Source: Sphingomonadales bacterium (GTDB lineage: Bacteria; Pseudomonadota; Alphaproteobacteria; Sphingomonadales; Sphingomonadaceae). From it: DNA of 7,520 nt. Both the position numbers and the translations under genes were made by a program. Shown here piece after piece: positions 1 to 6,415 of this stretch (within the stretch, counting starts at the first letter, position 1; the number at the start of each line of letters is the position of its first letter). The DNA lies in the NCBI GenBank assembly GCA_013298745.1, contig JAAFIT010000107.1:1-7520 (forward strand), given 5' to 3'. Below the pieces are notes generated by a model, which did no database searches, was not told the origin of the DNA, and saw only the letters and a list, made by a program, of their open reading frames with translations.

Positions 1-954
1 GTCATAGTTGACGACATGGCTGACGCCCGGAATATCGAGGCCGCGCGCTGCAACGTCGGACGCGACGATGATGTTGATATCGCCCGATTTGAAGCGATCG
101 AGTTCCTTGATCCGGTCGGACTGGTCCATGTCACCATGGATCTGGCTCACCGCGAAGCCGCCGCGCTTGAGGCTGTCGACCAGTTCCTTGATGTCGCGCT
201 TGCGATTGCAGAAGATGATGGCGTTGCGCACCTCGGGGTCGCGCAACAGGCCGCGCAACACCTCGCGCTTGCCGCGCGCTGACGTCTCGACAACATATTG
301 GGTGATCGAGGTGTTGGTGGAGGCCGGCCGCGCCACTTCGATGAGGCGTGGCGAATCCATGAACTTGTCCGCCAGCTTCTTGATCGGCGGCGGCATGGTC
401 GCCGAGAACAGCAAAGTCTGGCGTGGGCTTGGCAGCTTGGTGCAGATTTCCTCGATATCTGGAATGAATCCCATGTCGAGCATGCGATCGGCTTCATCGA
501 TGACCAGCAGGCTGCACTGGTTGAGCATGATCTTGCCGCGGCCGAACAGGTCCATCAGGCGGCCGGGCGTGGCAATGAGCACATCAACGCCTTTTTCCAG
601 CGCCGCGAGCTGGTCGCCCATCGAGACGCCGCCGATCAGCAGCGCCATGCTCAGTTTGTGATACTTGCCATATTTATCGAAATTTTCGGAAACCTGCTGC
701 GCCAGTTCGCGCGTCGGCTCGAGGATCAGCGACCGCGGCATCCGCGCCCGGCTGCGGCCTTCGGCAAGGATATCGATCATCGGCAGAACGAAGGAGGCGG
801 TCTTGCCGGTACCGGTCTGGGCGACACCGATGATGTCGCGGCCCATCAGAACCGGCGGAATGGCCTGCCGCTGGATCGGGGTCGGGTCGTTGTAGCCGCT
901 GTCGGCGACCGCACGGAGCAATTCCTCCGACAGGCCCAGATCTGCAAAGCTCAT
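1..954 (-). CDS. RhlE-like DEAD-box ATP-dependent RNA helicase (C-terminus cut off by window edge)
   Basis: This cytoplasmic helicase unwinds short RNA duplexes at the cost of ATP; relatives act in ribosome assembly, RNA decay and cold adaptation. The 318 visible residues open with MSFADLGLS and carry the family motifs in order: Q motif with PTPIQ at 24-28, Walker A AQTGTGKT at 45-52, PTRELAQQ at 80-87, GG at 108-109, TPGR at 129-132, DEAD at 153-156, SAT at 184-186, IIFCNRK at 246-252, and ARGLDIPG at 303-310. The final HRIGR-type motif VI and any basic tail lie beyond base 1, so the frame is open at the edge rather than truncated. The ATG at 954 is chosen because AAGGA sits five bases upstream. 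The N-terminal stretch resembles RhlE closely, but without the tail the exact subfamily is not certain. It is separated from the receptor gene upstream by a strong terminator, so it is probably its own transcription unit. Confidence 0.95.
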   Translation of the reverse strand, partial: MSFADLGLSEELLRAVADSGYNDPTPIQRQAIPPVLMGRDIIGVAQTGTGKTASFVLPMIDILAEGRSRARMPRSLILEPTRELAQQVSENFDKYGKYHKLSMALLIGGVSMGDQLAALEKGVDVLIATPGRLMDLFGRGKIMLNQCSLLVIDEADRMLDMGFIPDIEEICTKLPSPRQTLLFSATMPPPIKKLADKFMDSPRLIEVARPASTNTSITQYVVETSARGKREVLRGLLRDPEVRNAIIFCNRKRDIKELVDSLKRGGFAVSQIHGDMDQSDRIKELDRFKSGDINIIVASDVAARGLDIPGVSHVVNYD

Positions 955-959
955 TTGGT

Positions 960-964
960 TCCTT
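960..964 (-). promoter_or_regulatory. Ribosome binding site of the DEAD-box helicase gene
   Basis: Read on the minus strand, AAGGA stands five bases before the ATG at 954. It fixes the helicase start, and no other in-frame ATG nearby has a comparable site. Confidence 0.7.
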
Positions 965-1074
965 GGATCCGGAGGCGGACACCCCGACCACCGGTTGCCC
1001 CGCCTTGCGCAAGAATGGCTGCAAAAGTCAATCAAAAGCCGCCCGGCAAGACCCGTGCCCCCCAATTGCGGCAC

Positions 1075-1103
1075 AAAAAAGGGCGGGGGTTTGCACCCCG
1101 CCC
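1075..1103 (-). terminator. Rho-independent terminator of the TonB-dependent receptor gene
   Basis: On the minus strand a perfect 8-bp GC stem (GGGCGGGG pairing with CCCCGCCC, arms 1096-1103 and 1081-1088, 7-base loop) is followed directly by six T residues (complement of 1075-1080). The stem begins 24 bases after the receptor stop codon. The orientation fits only leftward transcripts. It should insulate the helicase gene downstream from receptor transcription. Confidence 0.9.
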
Positions 1104-1127
1104 GAATTTGCAGTCGTGAAACCGGGC

Positions 1128-4028
1128 TTAGAAGCGGAAGCCCACCGCAGCACCGTAACGGCGCGGTTCCAGCGTGAAGATGTTGGTGAACAGACCCGAC
1201 GACTGGTCGGTGACATACAGGCCGGTGGTGGCGTTGTTGTCGGTCAGGTTCTGCACATAAGCGCGCAGATACCATTTGTCGTCCTTGCCGTTGACCTGGA
1301 CCTGGGCGTTGACCACCGAATAGCTCGGAACGCGGTTCACAAAGCCATTGAAGATGTTGCCATAGCTTTCGCCGGTGAAGGCGAGGTCGGCGCGTGGCAC
1401 CACGGTCATGCCGTTGGCGAATTCAAAGGTGTACTGCGCACCAGCCGAGAATTTGAACTCGGGAGCCTGCGGCAGCTTGTTGCCCTTGATGTTCACTTCG
1501 ACACCGGCAGCCAGCATTTCCATCCCAGCGGCAGCGGCGTTGGCACCGAGTACCGAGCAGATGCCGAAGGCACCGGTGGCACCATTGATGCCGCTGTCGG
1601 CGCCGAACGATGTCGGAGCACGCAGGCCAAGGCCGGCGTTGACAGCTGCGACATAGTTGTTGGCGGCGATGGCGCTGCCGACGATCTTGGGCACCACGGC
1701 GCAGTTCGAGCCGTTGGTGATGTCCTTGACGATCACCGCATCCGGGCGGCCACCCGACGGGTCACGCGGGTTGGACAGGAACTTGTCCTGGCTGACTTCG
1801 GTGTGGAGGTAGCTGACGTTGAAGTTCACTGCCAGGGCGCGGGTTGGCTGAATGACGAATTCGCCTTCCAGACCATAGACCGTGGCATCCACGTTGTCGT
1901 TGACCGAGGTGCGGGCAACGATGCGGCTCAGTTGCAGGCTCTTGTACTTGTAGTAGAAGGCCGTGATGTTGGCGCGCAGCTTGCCATCGAGGAAGGTGTT
2001 CTTCGAGCCGATTTCAAAGGCGTCGATGAATTCCGGCGTGAAGCTTTCCGGAACCGCGAAGATCGGCTGCAGCGGCGGATTGATCCCGCCCGACTTGTAG
2101 CCGCGCGAGTAGGACGCATAGAGCAGGCTTTCGTCGCTGATCTTGTAATCGACGACAAAACGACCGGTGAACTCACCGAAGCCGACTTCGCGTTCCTGGA
2201 ACAGCTGGTTGCCAGGTTTGCCCGGATCGGCGTCGAAGGCGCCGACGAAGGGCGAATCAAAGGCATTGGCCGTGCCGAACGGCACGAAGAAGCTGGCCAG
2301 CGTCGAACGGGCGCGAACATATTTCTTGTCGTTGTTGTAACGCAACCCAGCGGTGACCTTGAGATTGTCGCTGACGTTCCAATAGGCTTCGCCGAAGATG
2401 CCGTAGGACTTCAGCGTCGTGACATCAGTGTTGTTGCGGAAGAACGGCGTGCCGAGATAGCCCTGCGGCAAGGCCGGGTTGCCAGCGGCTGTTGCCGCAC
2501 CGAGAACGCCCGAGACGTAGTCGATGCCGAAGCCGTTCACATAATAGCTGTTTTCCGGCAGCTTGGTGTCAAGATAGATACCACCCAACAGGAAGTTGAA
2601 GGGGCCATCAAACTGGGTGGTGAAGATGCCTTCCACCGACCATGTGCGGCGCTCTTCGTTCGAGCGGTCAAAGGTCAGCGGCACGTTGTTGCAGATCGAC
2701 TTGCCACCATAGAGGCCGGTGCCGGTTTCTTCCGCCTGCGAGGCGCAGAGCGTGCCGGTGGGACCGCTCGGGAACAGGAAGCCCGGGAGTTTCGAGAACG
2801 ACGGAATGGCAGCGGCGAGGCCCTGCAGACCGGCAAAGCCGGGTGCGTAGATCGTCCGGTCCTGGACGCCGAGGTTGTAGTCAACGCTCGAATCGACCTT
2901 GGTCTTTTGATAGAGGCCGGTGACCTGCAGCTTGGCGGGGCCGAAATCATGTTCGATACGGCCCTGATACTGCTGTTCTTCGGCGACATAGGTCGGATCG
3001 AAGGCGGTCTTGACCTGGCGGACGTCGCTCGGCTCCTGGAAGTTCGCGAAGGGGTCCGGACCATAGAGGCTGCCCAGTGCGGCCGATGACAGCGGGCCAC
3101 CGAAGGCGGCGCCGCCCTGGATCCGCAGGAACTCACGCGATGTCAGCACGCCGACGAAGGTGGAGTTGCCGTTCAACTTGCCATTTTCAAGCCGTCCGGG
3201 AAGGCAGCCCAGAACGCCGGTCGGGTCGCGCTGGCAAAGCTGCTTCTGGATACGCGAGCGGTTGTCGTCTTCCTTGAAATAATAGCCCATCAAATCGATG
3301 CGGGTGTTTTCGGTGGGTTCCCACCGCACCGATCCGCGGATGCCGAACATGTCGCGGCCATCGATCTGGGTGCCGTTGTAGAGATTCTCGGTGAAGCCAT
3401 CGCGCTTCAGATAGAAGCCGGCAAGGCGGACGCCGAGGGTTTCAGTGACCGGCAGGTTGAACATGCCGCGCAGACGCAGCGAATTGAAATTGCCGTAATC
3501 GACTTCACCTGCGGCTTGCATCGTGGTCAGGTTCGGCTTGGCGGTGACGAAGTTGATAACGCCCGAGGTGGCGTTGCGGCCGAACAGGGTGCCCTGCGGG
3601 CCGCGCAGCACTTCGATGCGCTCCATGTCGAAGAATTCGGCTTCGAACAGGCGGGTCGCGACCAGCGGGCTGCCGTTGACGTGGATGGCGGTGGCGCTGT
3701 CGCAGGTCACGCCGACGCAAAGATCGCCGATACCGCGGATGGTGAAGCTCGACCCGGTGAAATTGCCCTTGGTGAAGACGATGTTCGGCAGGGTGAGCTG
3801 CAGATCCGAGCTGTTCTGGATCTGCTGGCGCTGCAGCGCTTCGGCGCTGAACGCCGACACGGCGATCGGCACGTCCTGCAGGCTCTGCGCCGTGCGCTGC
3901 GCGGTCACGACGATTTCCTCGATCGTGTTATCGGTTGCCGCGGCCTGGGCCAGGACCGGCGTGGCCATCAGGCCCACCATCGAAACGCCGCCGACGAATC
4001 CGGCGCGCAGTGCAGTCAAAGTCCGCAT
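1128..4028 (-). CDS. TonB-dependent outer-membrane receptor, 966 aa
   Basis: This outer-membrane beta-barrel imports a ligand (iron chelate, sugar, vitamin or aromatic compound; not predictable here) using energy from TonB-ExbBD. Residues 1-29 form a signal peptide with a hydrophobic core and an AQA cleavage site near 29. IEEIVVTAQR at 36-45 is the TonB-box region. The plug follows, with DVPIAVSAF at 52-60, IRGIG at 97-101 and ERIEVLRGPQGTLFGRNATSG at 136-156 as its hallmark. The rest is a barrel of alternating aromatic and polar strands ending in GFRF, a terminal Phe typical of outer-membrane proteins. The length fits the large receptors of sphingomonads. The start at 4028 is preferred because GGGGAG lies six bases upstream; ATGs at 4034 and 4112 are in frame but badly placed or without a site. 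Eight cysteines form four local pairs (104/109, 265/275, 428/446, 776/824). A terminator follows the gene. Confidence 0.95.
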   Translation of the reverse strand: MRTLTALRAGFVGGVSMVGLMATPVLAQAAATDNTIEEIVVTAQRTAQSLQDVPIAVSAFSAEALQRQQIQNSSDLQLTLPNIVFTKGNFTGSSFTIRGIGDLCVGVTCDSATAIHVNGSPLVATRLFEAEFFDMERIEVLRGPQGTLFGRNATSGVINFVTAKPNLTTMQAAGEVDYGNFNSLRLRGMFNLPVTETLGVRLAGFYLKRDGFTENLYNGTQIDGRDMFGIRGSVRWEPTENTRIDLMGYYFKEDDNRSRIQKQLCQRDPTGVLGCLPGRLENGKLNGNSTFVGVLTSREFLRIQGGAAFGGPLSSAALGSLYGPDPFANFQEPSDVRQVKTAFDPTYVAEEQQYQGRIEHDFGPAKLQVTGLYQKTKVDSSVDYNLGVQDRTIYAPGFAGLQGLAAAIPSFSKLPGFLFPSGPTGTLCASQAEETGTGLYGGKSICNNVPLTFDRSNEERRTWSVEGIFTTQFDGPFNFLLGGIYLDTKLPENSYYVNGFGIDYVSGVLGAATAAGNPALPQGYLGTPFFRNNTDVTTLKSYGIFGEAYWNVSDNLKVTAGLRYNNDKKYVRARSTLASFFVPFGTANAFDSPFVGAFDADPGKPGNQLFQEREVGFGEFTGRFVVDYKISDESLLYASYSRGYKSGGINPPLQPIFAVPESFTPEFIDAFEIGSKNTFLDGKLRANITAFYYKYKSLQLSRIVARTSVNDNVDATVYGLEGEFVIQPTRALAVNFNVSYLHTEVSQDKFLSNPRDPSGGRPDAVIVKDITNGSNCAVVPKIVGSAIAANNYVAAVNAGLGLRAPTSFGADSGINGATGAFGICSVLGANAAAAGMEMLAAGVEVNIKGNKLPQAPEFKFSAGAQYTFEFANGMTVVPRADLAFTGESYGNIFNGFVNRVPSYSVVNAQVQVNGKDDKWYLRAYVQNLTDNNATTGLYVTDQSSGLFTNIFTLEPRRYGAAVGFRF

Positions 4029-4034
4029 GTTCAT

Positions 4035-4040
4035 CTCCCC
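4035..4040 (-). promoter_or_regulatory. Ribosome binding site that decides the receptor start
   Basis: GGGGAG on the minus strand abuts the ATG at 4034 with no spacing, but stands six bases before the ATG at 4028. The latter therefore gives a normal initiation distance and the signal peptide starting MRTLTALRAG. Confidence 0.7.
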
Positions 4041-4087
4041 GATTTGAGTTGCATGGTCTGCCCTGTGGCCGAGCAGTTGACATGCCG

Positions 4088-4129
4088 CAAACGCCGCCAG
4101 GCGCCTGTTCACCGTCTATTTGGCGTTTG
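4088..4129. repeat. Nested inverted repeats upstream of the receptor gene
   Basis: CAAACGCC (4088-4095) and GGCGTTTG (4122-4129) are perfect 8-bp inverted arms, 26 bases apart. Between them lies a perfect 10-bp palindrome, CAGGCGCCTG (4098-4107). The element sits 60-100 bases upstream of the receptor start, in the region expected to hold its promoter and leader. It could be an operator for a dimeric regulator or a folded mRNA leader. No function is shown by the sequence alone. Confidence 0.4.
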
Positions 4130-4187
4130 AAAAGCCGCTTTGTCCAGCATCCTTATCGAAACGACCGGATTGGCGTCGCGCGCGGCC

Positions 4188-4213
4188 AAAAGCGTTGCAA
4201 CTGTGCAACACTT
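4188..4213 (-). terminator. Probable Rho-independent terminator of the small secreted-protein gene
   Basis: Read leftward, the RNA would form AAGUGUUGCA, a CAGU loop and UGCAACGCUU: a 10-bp stem with one G-U wobble. A short run of four U ends the structure, two of them inside the stem. It begins 35 bases past the stop codon at 4249. The U-run is short and the stem AT-richer than the terminator at 1075, so termination may be partial. The 6-bp core GTTGCA/TGCAAC could instead be a protein-binding palindrome. Confidence 0.45.
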
Positions 4214-4248
4214 CGCAGCAAGAATCGTGTTTTTGCCTCGCAGATTTG

Positions 4249-4776
4249 CTAGCGCTTGCGCTTGGGTCCCGATGCTTTGCCCTTGGTCTCGCCGTTCAAT
4301 GGCCGCACGGCGATGATGCTGGCGATCGGGCATTCGCCGCCCGAACGGGCCCCGATAACGTCGCGTCCGGCACACAATTGCCCGGCCCTCTGACGCCGAT
4401 AATAAAAGCCCTGATAAAAGCTGAGCGCCGGGCATTCACGGGCCAGGAACAGCCGATAGTGTTGGCCGCTATGCATCGACAGCTCGATGGCGCGATCGCC
4501 GAACAGCTGGGCGCCGGCAAGGCCGTCGACACTGATGCAGCGATTGCGCCCTTCCTTGGGCGGAAATGGCCGTGTCGTCACAGTCGGTCCTGGACCGATT
4601 TCCACCCGCTTCCAAGGGTCTGACGACGGTTCCACGATAGGCTCTGGGGCGGCAGACGCGCTGGCGGTTTGCGGCACTGCAACCAGCAATGCCGCAAACA
4701 GCCACAGGCGCACGTGGCCGATGGACAGCGCGCCGTCCGGGAAGTGTCGCAGCAGGGCCGGGCCGATGGGCATCAT
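4249..4776 (-). CDS. Small exported four-cysteine protein, DUF6491-like, 175 aa
   Basis: Function is unknown. Residues about 19-43 form a signal peptide: a basic n-region, the hydrophobic run LWLFAALLVAV and an Ala/Ser-rich cleavage zone, so the protein should be periplasmic or anchored to the envelope. A proline-rich linker (44-73) leads to a compact domain with cysteines at 80, 115, 135 and 149 (contexts RCIS, ECPAL, QLCAGRD, GECPIA), which suggests two disulfides. The pattern and the YR.FL..ECP.L..... QLC spacing resemble DUF6491 proteins common in sphingomonads; this is recalled from family features, not searched. The C-terminus ends in a short basic tail (KGKASGPKRKR). The ATG at 4776 is taken because AGG lies six bases upstream; the ATG at 4773 or a GTG at 4713 remain possible. 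The gene is divergent from the FAD dehydrogenase and lies 220 bases before the receptor gene, in the same direction. Confidence 0.75.
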   Translation of the reverse strand: MMPIGPALLRHFPDGALSIGHVRLWLFAALLVAVPQTASASAAPEPIVEPSSDPWKRVEIGPGPTVTTRPFPPKEGRNRCISVDGLAGAQLFGDRAIELSMHSGQHYRLFLARECPALSFYQGFYYRRQRAGQLCAGRDVIGARSGGECPIASIIAVRPLNGETKGKASGPKRKR

Positions 4777-4792
4777 CGGCTGCCTGCCGCAA

Positions 4793-4831
4793 GGCAATTG
4801 AACATGGCGTGAACCTGTAGTGCCAATTGCC
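4793..4831. repeat. Inverted repeat GGCAATTG...CAATTGCC in the divergent promoter region
   Basis: GGCAATTG (4793-4800) and CAATTGCC (4824-4831) are perfect 8-bp inverted arms with 23 bases between. Their centres are 31 bases apart, about three helical turns, so they face the same side of the DNA. They occupy the 118-base gap between two divergent genes, with the left arm 17 bases upstream of the secreted-protein start. The placement would suit an operator or a pair of half-sites. Confidence 0.4.
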
Positions 4832-4894
4832 GCGGGTCAATGATGCGCGTGTCAAAAGCTTCCGGCCGCCCCGGCTTTGCGGCATGATGTCGGC

Positions 4895-6295
4895 ATGACC
4901 ATGATCCCCGAGGCCGCACTCGAAGCGCTTGCGACTGCTGCCGGCACCGGCAACGCGACGCGCGATGCCGATCGTGTGGCGCCGTTGTTGACAGACTGGC
5001 GGGGCCGGTTTCACGGGACAACGCCGATGCTGCTGTTGCCGCGCACTACCGAGGATGTGGTCGCCATCGTCCGCGCCGCGGCGCATTGGCGCGTCCCATT
5101 GGTGCCGCAGGGCGGCAATACCGGGCTGGTCGGCGGCGGCATTCCACCGGTTGACGGCAGTGCCGTGCTGGTCAGCCTCACACGGCTCAACCGCGTTCGC
5201 GCCGTCGATCCCGATGGCTTGACGCTTACTGCCGAAGCGGGCGTGGTTCTGGAGGCGGTGCACGCGGCGGCCGCGGCGGTGGATTGTGCCTTTCCCTTGT
5301 CGCTGGCGGCAAAGGGCAGTGCCACGGTCGGCGGCCTTATCGCCACCAACGCCGGCGGTGTGCAGGTGTTGCGCCATGGCACGATGCGGGCCCTAGTGGC
5401 GGGAATCGAGGCGGTCTTGCCGGACGGCAGCCGGCTCGATCAACTGACCGGGCTGGCCAAGGACAATACCGGCTATGACATCAAGCAGCTGCTGATCGGC
5501 GGCGAGGGCACGCTGGGGATCGTCACTGCCGCCACGCTGCGGCTGGTGCCGGCGCCGGCGCATCGCAGCGTCGCCTGGGCCGGTGTTGCCAGCCCGGCGG
5601 CTGCCCTCGCCTTGCTGGGGCGGTTGCGGCGCGTCTCGGGGGGGCAGGTCGAAAGTTTCGAACTGGTGCCCGATATCGCGTTGCAACTGGTGCTGCGTCA
5701 CGTGGAATCTGCGCGGGCGCCGCTGGCCGGGTCGCATCCGTGGCACGTGCTTGTCGAACTGGCCGGGCCGGCATCGCTGGAAACGCTGCTTGCCGATGAA
5801 TTGCTTGGCGCGGGTGTCGATGATGCTGTGCTGGCCAGCTCCGTGGCGCAGGCAGCGGCGCTATGGGCGCTGCGCGAAGCCATTCCGATTGCCGAGCGAC
5901 GTGAAGGGCCGGCGGTGCATCATGACATCGCCGTGGCCGTGGCCGCGATGCCGGCGTTCACGCTGGCAGCGACCGAGCGCGTGATCGCGGCTTTTCCCAA
6001 TGCCCGCGTCATCGCCTTTGGCCACCTCGGCGATGGCAATCTGCATTTCAATGTGCGGCCGCCGGCTGATGTCGACGCCGTCGCCTGGCTGGCGCCGCGG
6101 CGTGAAGCGATCACGGCGCTTGTGCATGATCTGGTGACGGCGGCGGGCGGCTCGATCTCCGCCGAACATGGGATCGGCGTTCTCAAGCGTGATGATCTCG
6201 CGCGTCTGGGCAATCCGGCCAAGCTGGCGGCGATGCGCGCCGTCAAGGCAGCGCTCGACCCGCTCAACATCATGAATCCTGGCAAACTGGTGTGA
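4895..6295 (+). CDS. FAD-linked 2-hydroxyacid dehydrogenase, D-2-hydroxyglutarate/D-lactate dehydrogenase type, 466 aa
   Basis: The family oxidises a D-2-hydroxyacid to the 2-oxoacid on FAD and passes electrons to a quinone, cytochrome or flavoprotein acceptor. The FAD-binding domain covers about 40-215: QGGNTGLVGG at 72-81, AKGS at 139-142, ATNAGG at 150-155, NTGYD at 191-195 and GEGTLG at 203-208. The C-terminal oxidase domain holds LWALREAIP, GHLGDGNLH at 376-384 and EHGIG at 424-428, and ends with DPLNIMNPGK. His377, His384 and Glu424 match the metal/substrate ligands of the family. The AKGS and NTGYD forms favour D-2-hydroxyglutarate dehydrogenase over glycolate oxidase GlcD, but substrate is not proven. 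Length is normal. No signal peptide is visible, so it is probably cytosolic or peripheral to the inner membrane. The start is uncertain: ATGs at 4895 and 4901 both lack a clear ribosome binding site. Confidence 0.9.
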   Translation: MTMIPEAALEALATAAGTGNATRDADRVAPLLTDWRGRFHGTTPMLLLPRTTEDVVAIVRAAAHWRVPLVPQGGNTGLVGGGIPPVDGSAVLVSLTRLNRVRAVDPDGLTLTAEAGVVLEAVHAAAAAVDCAFPLSLAAKGSATVGGLIATNAGGVQVLRHGTMRALVAGIEAVLPDGSRLDQLTGLAKDNTGYDIKQLLIGGEGTLGIVTAATLRLVPAPAHRSVAWAGVASPAAALALLGRLRRVSGGQVESFELVPDIALQLVLRHVESARAPLAGSHPWHVLVELAGPASLETLLADELLGAGVDDAVLASSVAQAAALWALREAIPIAERREGPAVHHDIAVAVAAMPAFTLAATERVIAAFPNARVIAFGHLGDGNLHFNVRPPADVDAVAWLAPRREAITALVHDLVTAAGGSISAEHGIGVLKRDDLARLGNPAKLAAMRAVKAALDPLNIMNPGKLV

Positions 6296-6302
6296 CGCGC
6301 GC

Positions 6303-6331
6303 TTGCACGGTGCCGTCAGCGACCCTAGAGA
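6303..6331 (+). promoter_or_regulatory. Possible sigma-70-type promoter before sapC
   Basis: TTGCAC (6303-6308) and TAGAGA (6326-6331) are separated by 17 bases, between the dehydrogenase stop and the SapC start. Each hexamer matches consensus at only about three positions, so this is a weak call based mainly on spacing. Confidence 0.22.
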
Positions 6332-6340
6332 TGCGCCGTT

Positions 6341-6376
6341 GCAGCCGCAGAATCCTCGCGGTCTGCACTGCCTTTT
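6341..6376 (+). terminator. Weak terminator-like hairpin after the dehydrogenase gene
   Basis: GCAGCCGC (6341-6348) can pair with GCGG and CTGC (6358-6361, 6363-6366) around a one-base bulge and a nine-base loop. A TTTT run follows only after six bases. The detached T-run makes efficient termination doubtful; partial read-through into sapC is likely. Confidence 0.22.
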
Positions 6377-6415
6377 GTTGATCTTCGTCATTGCCAATCA
6401 AGAAAGTCGCTCACC

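Noticed and set aside
1003..1031. Possible helicase promoter on the minus strand (TTGACT at 1026-1031)
   Set aside because: No acceptable -10 hexamer stands 16-18 bases downstream; the best is GCAAGG.
298..1119. A 273-codon open frame on the plus strand
   Set aside because: It is antisense to the DEAD-box helicase and runs through the helicase start and the terminator. No motif or ribosome binding site supports it.
963..3089. A 708-codon open frame on the plus strand
   Set aside because: It lies antisense to the TonB-dependent receptor, whose motifs, signal peptide and terminator are clear. The translation is low-complexity (rich in Arg, Gly, Val, Asp) with no recognisable domain: a shadow frame of GC-rich coding DNA.
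4029..4112. N-terminal extension of the receptor to an ATG at 4112
   Set aside because: It would put 28 residues in front of a good signal peptide and has no ribosome binding site, whereas GGGGAG is correctly spaced for the ATG at 4028.
4118..4146. Possible receptor promoter on the minus strand (TGGACA, 17 bases, CCAAAT)
   Set aside because: The -35 matches consensus well but the -10 is poor. Without a mapped start it is not distinguishable from chance.
4777..4797. TTG start at 4797 for the small secreted protein
   Set aside because: An in-frame ATG with an AGG six bases upstream lies at 4776. The extra seven residues add nothing to the signal peptide.
4827..4855. TTGACA at 4850-4855 on the minus strand as the promoter of the small secreted protein
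   Set aside because: It is a perfect -35 hexamer, but the sequence 17 bases downstream is CGGCAA, not a credible -10. It may belong to another sigma factor, or be chance.
4877..4894. TTG start at 4877 for the FAD dehydrogenase
   Set aside because: ATG codons at 4895 and 4901 are closer to the usual family N-terminus, and the TTG has no ribosome binding site.
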